In this document: positions 33,781-44,244 of the stretch, piece by piece | How positions within the stretch are numbered: the stretch's first letter is position 1 | How the letters are laid out: every line of letters starts with the position of its first letter | Source of the DNA: Homarus americanus | Lineage: Eukaryota; Arthropoda; Malacostraca; Decapoda; Nephropidae | Assembly: GCF_018991925.1 (NCBI RefSeq) | Contig: NW_024755055.1 | Coordinates: 749,496-813,495, forward strand | Direction: 5' to 3' | Length of the DNA stretch: 64,000 nt | Made by a program: the position numbers and the translations under genes | The notes under the pieces: model-generated | Seen by the model: the letters and a program-made list of their open reading frames with translations, nothing else | Databases searched by the model: none | Told to the model about the DNA's origin: nothing

Positions 33781-34477
33781 TCACCCTGTCATGCTAGGGT
33801 GAAAGAAGCGATTTACCCTAAATAAACGAGCGGGTTACTTCACCTCATTGTCCCACGGGATAGGCTGTCACACTTCATTCTCCCCGCTTCCCTCCCCCTC
33901 CCCCTACCCTCCCCACCCTCTCTTTACGCCCCTTTAACTACCTCCCTCCCCTACCTCCATTCCCTAACCTAAACGAAAGCTTTTTTTTTCTCCTAGTACT
34001 GTCGTTTTTCAGATCCCAATGGGGGTTTATATAGAGTGACGCGTTCTATTTAATGGGACTATATCGAGCAGAAAATCCCACCCCACACACCCACATCCTC
34101 CCACACCCATCCCCCACCTCACAAAAAATAACCCATCCCAATACCACTAAGCCACTGTAACCCATCCCAATCACCTCATGGGTTGTTAGTCTACAGCTAT
34201 GGGGTCATTGGGGAGTAATTAAAGTATGTTGCCCATTGTTAGCACACGAGATGGGGAGGAGAATGGGTCGGGAAATGGGTTTGGTGAGAGAGGGTGGTGG
34301 TAACCAGCCCTCTCTCTCTCCTTGGTGTGATTCTTCTCTCCCTTTCTCCCTTATATGACTCTACTCTCCCTTTTTTCTCTTGTTATTCTTCTACCTCCCT
34401 TTCTCCCTTGTGACTATCCTCTCCCTTCAGCGACACTCTCCTCCCATGTCTTAGCTTTTGCAATAACAGACCAAGTT
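33781..34477. other. Complex noncoding stretch, pyrimidine-rich in part
   Basis: C/T-rich segment at 33,885-33,960 and short CCATCCCAAT repeats at about 34,130-34,175. No gene found. Confidence 0.55.
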
Positions 34478-34600
34478 CCACCTCCCTGTACACCAAGTTC
34501 CACCCCAATGTACACCAAGTTCCACCTCCCTGTACACCAAGTTCCACCCACCCCACTGTACACCAAGTTCCACCCCACTGTACACCAAGTTCCACCTTAC
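34478..34600. repeat. ~22-bp minisatellite TGTACACCAAGTTCCACC
   Basis: Six units with TCCC or CCAC linkers. Confidence 0.93.
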
Positions 34601-35004
34601 ACAAACCATCAAACAATTCACACATCATCTTGCCATAAACGACCAAAATAATCCACCAATTACCACCAGGTTAACTAACAGGTGTACGACAGACCCTCAT
34701 ACTACCCAAGTCATGCTCAGTGTTTACAAAAGCTCATACACACAGACTTTTAACTTTGACGTCATTGAGAGAGAGAGAGAGAAAAAAAAAACTCACTACA
34801 CAACAAAAAACACAAATAAATAAAACAAATCACCAAAAAATCCGAACATTTAAAAAAAAAAATCATTTAACGTAACCAAAGCCAAGACTCCAGGAAGAGA
34901 TACGAACACGGTGTTGCAAGTTCATGTAAACAACAGTTAAGTCTATCAGCTGACTGTACCGTGCCCATCCTCCCACACACCTGTTGATGGGCACTACCAC
35001 CCCA
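34601..35004. other. Complex noncoding stretch
   Basis: A-rich in part (34,785-34,862). Nothing recognised. Confidence 0.5.
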
Positions 35005-35156
35005 GGGCCACACACACACACACACAAAGCACACACGCACACACACACACATACACATTTAAGTGACACAAAAATTGAACCTAATTAGATAAACGCACAC
35101 CATACCCGCATAAGAGTGGATTTTGCTTTTTGTTATCTCTGGTATGTATGTATGTA

Positions 35157-35194
<38 letters not shown>

Positions 35195-35202
35195 TGTGTA
35201 CA
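35005..35202. repeat. (CA)n and (GT)n tracts, inverted pair
   Basis: CA at 35,008-35,056 with interruptions, TATG and GT at 35,143-35,200. Confidence 0.9.
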
Positions 35203-35463
35203 GCCAGGTAAATGAACTTGGTGTTGTGACTGGCTTAATGATCACCTGTGTTGACAAGCCATCACCATCCACACAACTTTTAATGGACGGAGTGTGGCTC
35301 TCTCTCTCTCTCGACTCAAGAATAACAACAATGGCGGCCTGGGAACTTTCACCAAAATGTCGATGAATTTATCGCCAAGTCGTTCGCCAACAGGGGTAGA
35401 TAATCGCCAAGTCGTTCGCCAAATGGGAAGGGACGAGAGAGGGGGGGAGAGACAGAAAAAATA
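35203..35463. other. Noncoding stretch with a short duplication
   Basis: TCGCCAAGTCGTTCGCCAA occurs at 35,371 and 35,403, a 32-bp direct duplication. No gene found. Confidence 0.6.
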
Positions 35464-35683
35464 TTGCGTCTGTGTCTCTGTCTGTCTGTCTATGTCTGTC
35501 AGTCTGTCTGTGTCCGCCTGTCTGTCTGCCTGTGTCTGTCTGTCTGAGGTAGGTATCAAGATCTAGACCTTTAGACTCGATCCTGTGTGTGTAAGTGTGT
35601 GTGTGTGTGTGTGTGTGTGTAAATGTGTGTGTGTAAATGTATGTGTGTGTGTGTGTGTGTGTGTGTAAATGTGTGTGTGTAAA

Positions 35684-35720
<37 letters not shown>

Positions 35721-35740
35721 GTGTGTGTGTGTGTGTAGAA
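35464..35740. repeat. TGTC tetramer tract and interrupted (GT)n tract
   Basis: TGTC/TGCC tetramers at 35,467-35,546; GT with regular TAAATGTGTG interruptions at 35,585-35,737. Confidence 0.93.
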
Positions 35741-35829
35741 CATAAGTGAAGAAAAGTGCTTGTAACGACCCAATTTACCCTTAACTACCATCAAGGCTAT
35801 CCACCCTCCTTCAGGCTCTTGTAATTTCT

Positions 35830-36112
35830 AACATATATACGTTCCTTCAGACAAACGTTCCTTCAGGCTATAATCAGACAAACGTTCCTTCAGGCTAGAC
35901 GTTCTTTGTGGCTATAATTTTATCCCAATACGTTCTTTTAGCTTTCCCACTGTACGTTCTTGACAATAGCTATGGTACGTTCCTCAGAGTCTGTATCAAC
36001 CAATATACGTTCTTGACAATAGCTATGGTACGTTCCTAAGTCATAATCTTACCTCTGTACGTTCTTGATGTGTACGTTCCTTGGTGTCTGTACTTAACTC
36101 TGTACGTTCTTT
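35830..36112. repeat. Degenerate repeat with ACGTTCCTTCAGGCTATAAT and GTACGTTCTTGACAATAGCT
   Basis: Diverged 25-45 bp units sharing ACGTTC(C/T)T; some segments are exactly duplicated (35,957 and 36,007). Confidence 0.8.
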
Positions 36113-36204
36113 AAGGTGGTAACATAACGCTCTGGGGGTTGTTCACTATCACCAAATGTCAGCTGCTATTGTGACGTCACGTGTGGACCTTGAGGGAGTC
36201 TCAG

Positions 36205-36610
36205 GTGGTGGGGGGAAGAGTCTTTGGTGGGGAGGCTGGTGGGGGGGAAGATTTTGGTGGGGGGGGAAGAGTCTCCTTTGGTGGGGGGGAAGAGTCTTGG
36301 TGGGGGGAAGGAGTCTTTGGTGGGGGGAAATATCTTTGGTGGGGGGGAAGAGTCTTTGGTGGGGGAAGAGTCTTTGGTGGGGGAAGAGTCTGGTGGGGGG
36401 AAGAGTCTTAGGGTGGGGAAGAGGTGGGGAGCCCTTTGGTGGGGGAGTCTTTGGTGGGGGGGAGTCTGGTGGGGGGAGTCTTTGGTGGGGGGAGGAGAGT
36501 CTCAGTTGGTAATGGTGGTGAGTCTCAGGTAGAGGAGGGGGGGATTGGTGGGGGGAGTCTTAAGTGGTAGTAGGTGTAGGGGGGAGTCTCAGATCGTGAT
36601 GGGGGAGGGG
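36205..36610. repeat. G-rich 18-bp minisatellite GTCTTTGGTGGGGGGAAGA
   Basis: About 20 units, each with a run of five to eight G. It is a strong candidate for G-quadruplex formation. The Gly/Trp-rich frames are artefacts. Confidence 0.93.
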
Positions 36611-36854
36611 GGGTGGGAGCCTCAAAATGGCGCCGCTCAAACACATTACGCAAACATACAATATTATCGCAAGCTAAGTGCAGGAAACTACACCATTAAT
36701 CACCATCAATCACCATCATCAATCACCATCATCACCACCAGCCAGTACTGACACACTAAAGACAGCACCAGTGTAGTCAACAGTCTCGTTACAACAAAGT
36801 AATCTCCAAGCTGTGTGCAAATTGAACTACCATTCTTACCTGGACTAACCTATT

Positions 36855-36975
36855 GTAATATTGCAAACTGACTCAATATCGCAAACTGACTCAAAATTGC
36901 AAACTGACTCAATATTATATACTGACTTAAAATTGTAAACTGACTCAAAATTGCAAACTGACATAAAATTGGAAA
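36855..36975. repeat. 17-bp minisatellite ATTGCAAACTGACTCAA
   Basis: About seven units with ATATTGC, ATTGTA and ACATAA variants. Confidence 0.9.
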
Positions 36976-37596
36976 CAGCCAAGTCTTGCAATGGGAAGCT
37001 GCTAGTTATCATGAGTTCTGCAACACTTTACACACATCTACAGATTGCTTCTCACCAATATGCAATCCAATAGCCTCCTGCGAGAGATGTACTCAATAAA
37101 AACAATGCAATCAGATAAAACTAGCACTGTGGAAATAGGAATTAACTAGAACATTGCACTAGTTTAAATATCTACTAGTTGGCTATTAGTAGTAAGCAAT
37201 GTAATACGTTTCTCTTATGTTGGGTTAGGTTGGGGTAGGTTAGGTTAGGTTGGTGTAGGTTAGGTTAGCCCACATGGAGAACGTCAGTATACCCAACCAC
37301 GTCCCACCACCACCACCACAGTCAACCACATCAACAAAAACACCATAACAACTCCATGGGAAAGACGACGCATCAGGGCAGAAAATATGGCCCCCTTTTT
37401 TTTCTTTTACACACCAAGTTTTCATTAGCTCTAGCGCGAACCTTTTTCAGGGAGTTAATACTACACTGGAGGGAGGGTCAATGATCTCGAGTCCGTCAAC
37501 ATAAGTTCCAACAATGTCTCGTACCCCCCCTCCCCCCTCACCCCCTCTGGCCAGTCGGAGATTCTCAAACACCTACATGTTGTTTTGACGCCATTT
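36976..37596. other. Complex noncoding stretch with a short TTAGG block
   Basis: GGTTA/GGTGTA units at 37,220-37,269; otherwise unique. No gene found. Confidence 0.55.
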
Positions 37597-37631
37597 TACG
37601 TCCCCACACACACACACACACACACACACAC
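37597..37631. repeat. (CA)n microsatellite
   Basis: About 16 CA units. Confidence 0.95.
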
Positions 37632-37854
37632 TCAATAAGTAAACAATGAACTTGGTGGTGATAATTTCGGGTTTCTTCACTCGCGTCCCAGTTTTCCGGT
37701 ACAGTTTACCTTCGTATTACCGGGATATCACCGATTCCTCATTATCCCAGTACCATAATATAGTAATACCAACAACAATAATGATGATGATGATGACTAC
37801 AATAATACTAATTATAATTCACAGCAACGTTTAAACTCGTAACATCACAGCCAC

Positions 37855-37975
37855 AGGTGAAGTAAGCTGGGGTGTCTAATCTTAAAGTGAAATAAGTTGG
37901 GGTGTCTAATCTTAAAGTGAAATAAGCTGGGGTGTCTAATCTTAAAGTGAAATAAGCTGGGGTGTCTAATCTTCA
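37855..37975. repeat. 30-bp minisatellite, four units
   Basis: Units contain GTGAAATAAGCTGGGGTGTC then TAATCTTAAA. A single diverged unit lies at 55,919-55,948. Confidence 0.93.
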
Positions 37976-38399
37976 CATAAACCAGAGAAAATTTTATCTT
38001 GGGGGTAACTTAAATAGAAAATCCAAACATTAATTAATTATACCTGGCCAACACCACCATCAGGTAGGCCTACCACGCTCAGGTGCCTCCCAATGATTTT
38101 GTCACGGAGGACTTCCCTTCACACTCATCCTTCTCGTCCCCTCTCCTCACCTATCCCACGCCTTCCTCACCTCTATCCTTCATCCTAGACCCATCCTACA
38201 CACACATACCTATCCTTCCTCACACCCACGCCGCCCCGAAGCCTGACGTCACCCCCACACCATTATGTTCCTTTGTTTGCCTAATACTCTTTATATAGAC
38301 CGGAGAGCCATCACACGAGCCACCCTTGTTGAGGCTCATCTGACGTCACCACGAGACAGGGCGAGAACAGTGATAGTTACTTCTTAGATAAACAGAAGG
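37976..38399. other. Noncoding stretch with a short proline-rich open frame
   Basis: A short open segment at 38,083-38,298 follows a possible acceptor, but its composition is pyrimidine-driven and no domain is visible. No gene is called. Confidence 0.45.
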
Positions 38400-38443
38400 A
38401 TACATACATACATACATACATACATACATACATACATACATAC
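38400..38443. repeat. (CATA)n microsatellite
   Basis: About 11 units of CATA. Confidence 0.95.
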
Positions 38444-38464
38444 AGTACACCTTGTAACACTAGC

Positions 38465-38823
38465 CACATGGAACCTGGGTTAACAACAAATACGCTAGCT
38501 AACCACTCCTAACCCGTCTCATAACAAAACCTCGCCTAGCCTAGCCTAGCCTAACCTAACCTAACCTAACCTAACTATTCATCCTAACACAACCCTAACC
38601 ACTACTAACCCGTCTCATAACAAAACCTAGCCTAGCCTAACCTAACCTAACCTAGCCTAATCTAACCTAGCCTAATCTAACCACTCCTAACCCGTCTCAT
38701 AACAAAACCTAGCCTAACCTAACCTAACCACTCCTAGCCCGTCTCATAACAAAACCTCGCCTAGCCTAGCCTAGCCTAGCCTAGCCTAGCCTAACCTAGC
38801 CTAGCCTAACCTAACCTAACCCA
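38465..38823. repeat. CCTAA/CCTAG array with regularly repeated unique spacer
   Basis: Blocks of CCTAA and CCTAG pentamers alternate with four copies of CCCGTCTCATAACAAAACCT, usually preceded by CCACTCCTAA. The composite unit is about 60-120 bp. Confidence 0.92.
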
Positions 38824-39087
38824 CTTCTCTGGCGAAAATTCACGACCCAAGCTTATAAAACTCTTGAGAGATATACCTTAACCCCCCCTGACCCCCCCAC
38901 TCCCCACCCTCTGTGCCCCCACCCCACCCCCCCTGACCCCACCCTCCTGGCCCCATCCACGACATCAAGGGATCTAAAACGAGGAGTCATAAATCACAAA
39001 ACATGACCTGCCCATTCAGCACGACCCACCCCATGTGAACCAACAGACACAAAGACCGAAAACAGAAAAAACAGGGATAACATGTGG
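38824..39087. other. Noncoding stretch, C-rich left part
   Basis: CCCCACCCCCCCTGACCCC-type runs at 38,880-38,955; nothing else recognised. Confidence 0.55.
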
Positions 39088-39534
39088 TACAATTTAACCT
39101 CTATTTAATGAACTATATAGATGTGAAAGTCCGTAATATCGAGGGTTCGTTAAATGTGAAACCTCTATTTAATGAACTACACGGAGAGGAAAATACGTTA
39201 TATCGAGGGTTCGTTAAATGTGAAACCTCTATTTAATGAACTATATAGAGATGAAAGTCCGTAATATCGAGGGTTCGTTAAATGTGAAACCTCTATTTAA
39301 TGAACTATATAGATGTGAAAGTCCGTAATATCGAGGGTTCGTTAAATGTGAAACCTCTATTTAATGAACTATATAGATGTGAAAGTCCGTAATATCGAGG
39401 GTTCGTTAAATGTGAAACCTCTATTTAATGAACTATATAGATGTGAAAGTCCGTAATATCGAGGGTTCGTTAAATGTGAAACCCCATCTAGCGGATTATA
39501 TATAGAGGTCCGTTATATGGAGGTTTCACAGTGA
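39088..39534 (+). mobile_element. Family B element amplified internally into six 64-bp tandem units
   Basis: The left end TACAATTTAACCTC resembles the family start TACAGTGAAACCTC, and the right end is GGAGGTTTCACAGTG. Between them a unit beginning CCTCTATTTAATGAACTATA and containing GTCCGTAATATCGAGGGTTC repeats at 39098, 39162, 39226, 39290, 39354 and 39418. The period is exactly 64 bp. The last unit runs into the diverged right end at 39482. Units are nearly identical except the second. Confidence 0.85.
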
Positions 39535-39629
39535 AGAGCCGTGATTGGGTCTATAAGAATTACGGATTAGTGGATTAAGTCCGGTATATACTCAGTATGG
39601 TGGTGGTGAGTACAATAAAAAAATTCCTT

Positions 39630-39775
39630 GACTACGATTAGTTAACCCCATGAGTACAATGACAATCTATAGTACAATGACTAAACCCTTCACATACGAT
39701 AACCAAATCCATTGAGTACGACACTATTGTACTCAAGGGAGGCGGTTAAAGGTTCAAGTCATCGTACTCAAGGGC
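39630..39775. repeat. 22-bp minisatellite family, locus 5 (degenerate, inverted halves)
   Basis: Left half motifs such as GTTAACCCCATGAGTACAAT and CCATTGAGTACGAC are opposite in sense to the right half, GTCATCGTACTCAAGGGCTA. The locus is a diverged inverted arrangement of the same motif. Confidence 0.6.
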
Positions 39776-39954
39776 TAACAAAGGAATTCGGTGTTTTCGA
39801 GGATATACCGCGTCGACTAGAGCAAACACGGGGACCATTAGAATCATCAACATACAGTAACTCGACCCTGGAAGTTGCTATTTGTTGTTTTTTATTATAT
39901 CCAGGTTGTAAAAATGATCGATTCATTGATGTGGAAATGAAGGATGCATGGTGA

Positions 39955-40380
39955 GGAGGGAGAGGAAAGAAAGGATAGAAGGAAGGAAGAGGAGAGGAGG
40001 AGGGAGAAGAGAAGGAGGAGGAGAAGAGAAAGGAGGAGGAGGAGGGGCTAGAAGTGGAAAGAAGGAATGTGGGTGAGAAGAGGAAGGTGGAAACAGAGAG
40101 AGAGAGAGAGTAGGTTGGGTGGAGTACAATGAGGTGAATAGGGTGTGGTTTGTTAAATGGGATGTGGAGTGGATGAAGTGAGAAGGGTGTGTGAAAGATT
40201 GGGTGGGGTTCGGTTGGGATGGGTGTGGTTGGGGGGATATGGTGGGGTGTAGAGTAGAGGGTGGGATGAGATAGGATGTGGTTAGGGTGGGATATGTGGG
40301 ATGTGGTGAGATTGGGTAGGGTGTGGTTGAGGGTGTGGGTGAGGGGGTGTGGTTTGGGTGGGGTGGAAGGAGGGGGGAGG
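39955..40380. repeat. G/A-rich block then GGGTGTGGTT-rich degenerate repeats
   Basis: A/G-rich to 40,070, then GGGATGTGGTGAGATTGGGT-like variation to about 40,375. The long minus-strand Pro/Ser/Thr frame is an artefact. Confidence 0.82.
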
Positions 40381-40479
40381 AAATGCAGGACCTCCGTGTC
40401 AGGAAGCCAACAATTATGATGGTAAAAATATTATTGTCCATTTTGTCGTAGTTTCTGAGCCGCGGCAAATGAGTTGCCA

Positions 40480-40790
40480 TCTCCACGGCACCACGCCTCC
40501 CACCCACGGCACCACGCCCCTCTCCTGCTCCGACCCACGCGCCCTCCCACACGGCACCGCCCTCCTCCCCTCACCCACGGCATCACCCCTCCCTCCGACC
40601 CAGGCTGCCCCTCACCCAGCACCCGCCCTCCTCCGACCCACGGCACCACGCCCTCCCCCACCCAGCATCACGCCCTCCTCCTGCTCCGACCCACGGCACA
40701 CCCTCTCCCACCCACACCACCGCCCCTCCCCCACACACACGCCCTCCACCCCACGCCTCCCCCCCCACCACGCCCTCCCTCCGACCTCTC
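40480..40790. repeat. C-rich degenerate minisatellite CCCACGGCACCACGCCCTCC
   Basis: About 12 diverged 20-30 bp units with CTCCTGCTCCGACCCACG. Overlapping Pro/His and Gly/Val frames are artefacts. Confidence 0.88.
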
Positions 40791-40924
40791 CAGTCTTTTT
40801 GCCAGAACCCACACAAACAAGGGCGCTGATTGGTTCTTGTCCTCCATGGCGTGCAGTGATTGGCTATTACCGACCATGACATTCACAAGAGTTAGGTTAA
40901 TAGAAAATGTCCGGTGATAAATAT

Positions 40925-41060
40925 TGTATTGGAGGATTTTGTCCAATCAGGAACTGTCTAGTGGGCTTTTGTCCAATTAGAAAACTGTGTAGTGGGCTTT
41001 TGTCCAATAAGAAACAGTGTAGTGGAATTTTGTCCAATAAGGAACTGTCTGGTGGGATTT
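40925..41060. repeat. 30-bp minisatellite with TTTTGTCCAATNAG, four units
   Basis: Period of 30 bp (40,941, 40,971). Units contain GTCCAATAAGAAACTGTGTA and a GTGGG(C/A)TTTT end. Confidence 0.92.
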
Positions 41061-41236
41061 CAAGTTGGCAGCCACCTGGACACCTGTCAGTACCAAGGCG
41101 TGTTGACACTAACACCTGGAGCGTGGACACGGATCAGCTGATGTCCAGTTAAGTCAACACACAGTCTCTTCAACACACAGTCTCTTCAACATACAGTCAC
41201 GACCACAGCATTGACCCAGTCACCTGTCAGAATAAA

Positions 41237-41242
<6 letters not shown>

Positions 41243-41275
<33 letters not shown>

Positions 41276-41590
41276 AAAAAGATGCTCGACTAATTCAAGA
41301 CTTAACAGGGTAATTGGTCTGTCACCTGGAAGTAAAGGTGACATCATCTAAGTTAACATGAATGACATCACCTATATCAGAGCACTGTCATCTGTCATGG
41401 TAGGTGGCAGGTAAAACGAAACATGGGTGGTGACATCCACTGCGTCACAACAGGTGGTATTATCTACGTCACAACAGGTGGTATTATCTACGTCACAACA
41501 GGTGGTATTATCTACTTCACAACAGGTGGTATTATCTACGTCACAACAGGTGGTATTATCTACGTCACAACAGGTGGTATTATCTGCGTC
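41243..41590. repeat. (CT)n tract and 24-bp minisatellite
   Basis: CT at 41,243-41,272. Seven units with ACGTCACAACAGGTGGTATT plus ATCT at 41,440-41,590; the 24-bp period keeps a frame open without indicating a gene. Confidence 0.93.
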
Positions 41591-43404
41591 ATGACTAGAG
41601 TACAGTTATCTTTGTCTTCAGAGCGACAATAGGAAACAGGCTCTGCCCTCCCTAGCGTACAGTCCATTCTTAATTCCCTATTCTCTAAAGCTTAAACCAT
41701 GAATACTCGTAATAATGTTAACTGCACCCAAATGATTAACGTTAACTAACTCACAAGAACAACCCAAAACTAGACGTTAACGATACAACTTAACTATATC
41801 GAGGTAGTTTGGTAGTTTCGTTGTTATTTTGTGGTTATTTTGTGTATTTTAGGGTAAGTTAACCAGTTAGGCGCAATCGTTAACGTTAAAATTGTTATTA
41901 CATTAACACCAAGAAATAGTCAACCTACGTAATAAAAAAAATCAGAACAATGAACTTTAGATCAGCAACAGCTCAAACCTACCTTGGTGAAGACGCCATT
42001 AGTCGCCTTCCCAGGTATTCCAGGATTCTTGAGACTTAAAACTTGTATCTATAAAAAAAAACAACTGTTCAGGCAACACGGCGGGATGGAAGAGCAAGTC
42101 ACGGCGGTAAACAGAATGACTAAGTTATAATCCTGAATACACACACGAGGCGGTGGGTGGACTGGGAGAGACGTGCCCATGCGTTTCACCTCCACCACCA
42201 TTATGGTGTTGTCGTCTACAGCTTTCAGGAATGACCCGGAGTTTACGGTATAATAATATTTCCATTTTTAATTCTTTCTGCCTTTTTAAAAATTGGTATG
42301 TTATTCTTTAATTTCGGTTTATTTGCTATAACCTTTGCCACGGTACTTATAATTATTTTCAATATTTTTCTTCTCGCGAGCACGTTTTTTAGGGGCACTG
42401 GATGACCCCCCACAATTCTCAGAGCTATAATTTTCAGTCTACCTTTTATCATCTGCCCGTTAAGTAAACCGACGAAAAATACTAAAAAATAAATGAAATT
42501 ATAGAGAATTAATCCCGTCCTAAAATGTCATACAGTATTAAGAGGTGATTACTTAGAAGATGAGTTAAGAACGCCCTCTATCCGTCAGCTCGGCAACAAG
42601 AATTCTCATAATCTTGTTTCAACTTATTTACGTCCGTGAGTTATTAGAGAAAAAAATTAATAGTGATATTAATACTCCTAAGAATAATATTATGGTAATG
42701 TTATGGTTATATTCTTTAGTATTTAGAAAGTTCAAGAGAGACAAACGAACAGAAACCAAATTCCACCTGACAAGACGCCCGTGAAGGACATCAACACGAT
42801 ATAACTCCTAAAAATAAACGTCAACTAACAATCCCAATAAGAATGACACCGCGGATATTTTACACAACTCGTATGCACTCCCTCATTCCACAGTCTCGTA
42901 AAATTTTAACTCATAAGATCTAGAGGTCAGTTTGCAGCTGTTCAATAAATATACAGACCAAATAGAGACAAAACAACCTCGCTAGGCGTATATTGTGGAC
43001 GTGTGGAATAACATACTTGAGTTGGTGGTCGGGCCCCTCCAAACATCTTGATTTTCAACTCGATTAAATAAGTATTGGAAAAATCAAAATGCCTAGAATT
43101 ACAGAACCTTTGAGTATTTGTAAATATTGCCTGTGATATGCCGATTTAATGCCGATAACTATTACATAAACCGATTAAGGCTGAATACAAATCTGACGCC
43201 TTTACTGATAATAACCATAGGAAATATTAGTAAAGTTATAAGGGAATAAGAGTTATTTTTGAGTATTTAGATAAAAGTTTGATGTTGTCAAGAGACTTAC
43301 CAATACTACGAAGATAAAGTAAGAAAGAAGTGGATAAATGGGGAATAATAATGCAATGGGAGAAAGACACTTGAGAAAGAGAAACAAGGGATAAATGCAG
43401 AGGT
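41591..43404. other. Long complex stretch without tandem repeats
   Basis: About 1.8 kb of AT-rich, non-repetitive DNA, one of the longest complex stretches here. A minus-strand frame of 69 codons at 42,243-42,452 is Lys/Ile-rich with no recognisable domain. A minus-strand ATG-GCG segment ending in AAG|GTAGGT at about 41,979-41,995 looks like a possible tiny first exon. No gene is called. Confidence 0.5.
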
Positions 43405-43409
43405 ATAGG

Positions 43410-43456
<47 letters not shown>

Positions 43457-43612
43457 GCACCTGTGTCACGATAATGGTTTATTCCTGGGTGTTGCATACA
43501 TCTTCTTGACCACCACCCCTCCCCCGAACCTTCCTCCCCCCACCACCACTGCCCACCCCAACCTTCCTCCCCCCACCCCCCCTCCCCAACCTTCCCCCTC
43601 CACCCCCCCAAC
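43405..43612. repeat. (GA)n tract and C-rich CCTTCCTCCCCCCACC repeats
   Basis: GA at 43,416-43,454; C-rich units at 43,500-43,612. Confidence 0.9.
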
Positions 43613-44244
43613 AATACAAAACCAATGTAGGAAAGAGGTTAAAAAAAAAAGGGAAATTAAAGCAGAGAGAGACTAACCTCATCACACTTCCTCACTACCA
43701 CGGGGGGTGTCCCTTAGGCCTTACCTGTAGACAGCCCCCGGGGAGGTTCAGTGTGAGGAGGAAGACAAACTCACCTGTTGAGGGAGGAGGAGGAGGGAAG
43801 ACGAAGGAGAAGAGACCCACGGAGGAGGAGGAAAGAGATCAAGGAGAGAAGATCGAGGGAGGAGGAAGATCGTTGGCGAATTAGAGGTAAAACAGAGACA
43901 AGAACGACAGACACACAGAAGGCGGAGGACTAATCACGACCCAACTAAGATCTCTCGTGATGTAAACTGACTTGGTCTTCCCGCCTCAGAGGTCTGGTCC
44001 GGGTCAACTTGAGACTCAGGCGTGTACGTAAAAACAATGAAACAATTGATGAAGAACTCAATCCGGATTCTCAAAGGCTCCTGGATAAATATTCCTCGTA
44101 AACAAAGATGTCAAAAGGTAACCCAGCTGTTAACATAAGAACGAAAATAACGAAAATAGCGAAAAAAATATATTTACTTGATATAAAGGCGATGGGAATA
44201 TATGAGACAGTATCGATTAAAATCACAGAAATTTGGGGTTGATT
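43613..44244. other. Complex noncoding stretch
   Basis: Minus-strand splice-like motifs (CAACAG|GTGAGT near 43,773 and CTACAG|GTAAGG near 43,728) are present but not tied to a coding frame. Confidence 0.45.

Noticed and set aside
33065..33784. Three overlapping minus-strand frames of about 200-240 codons
   Set aside because: Polypurine array without stop codons on the complementary strand; Pro/Ser/Leu-only translation.
38083..38298. Possible exon after acceptor-like CTCAG
   Set aside because: Pyrimidine-driven Pro/Ser sequence ending in a stop, no donor and no recognisable motif.
42243..42452. Minus-strand 69-codon Lys/Ile-rich frame
   Set aside because: AT-rich composition explains it; no domain, splice borders or neighbours support it.
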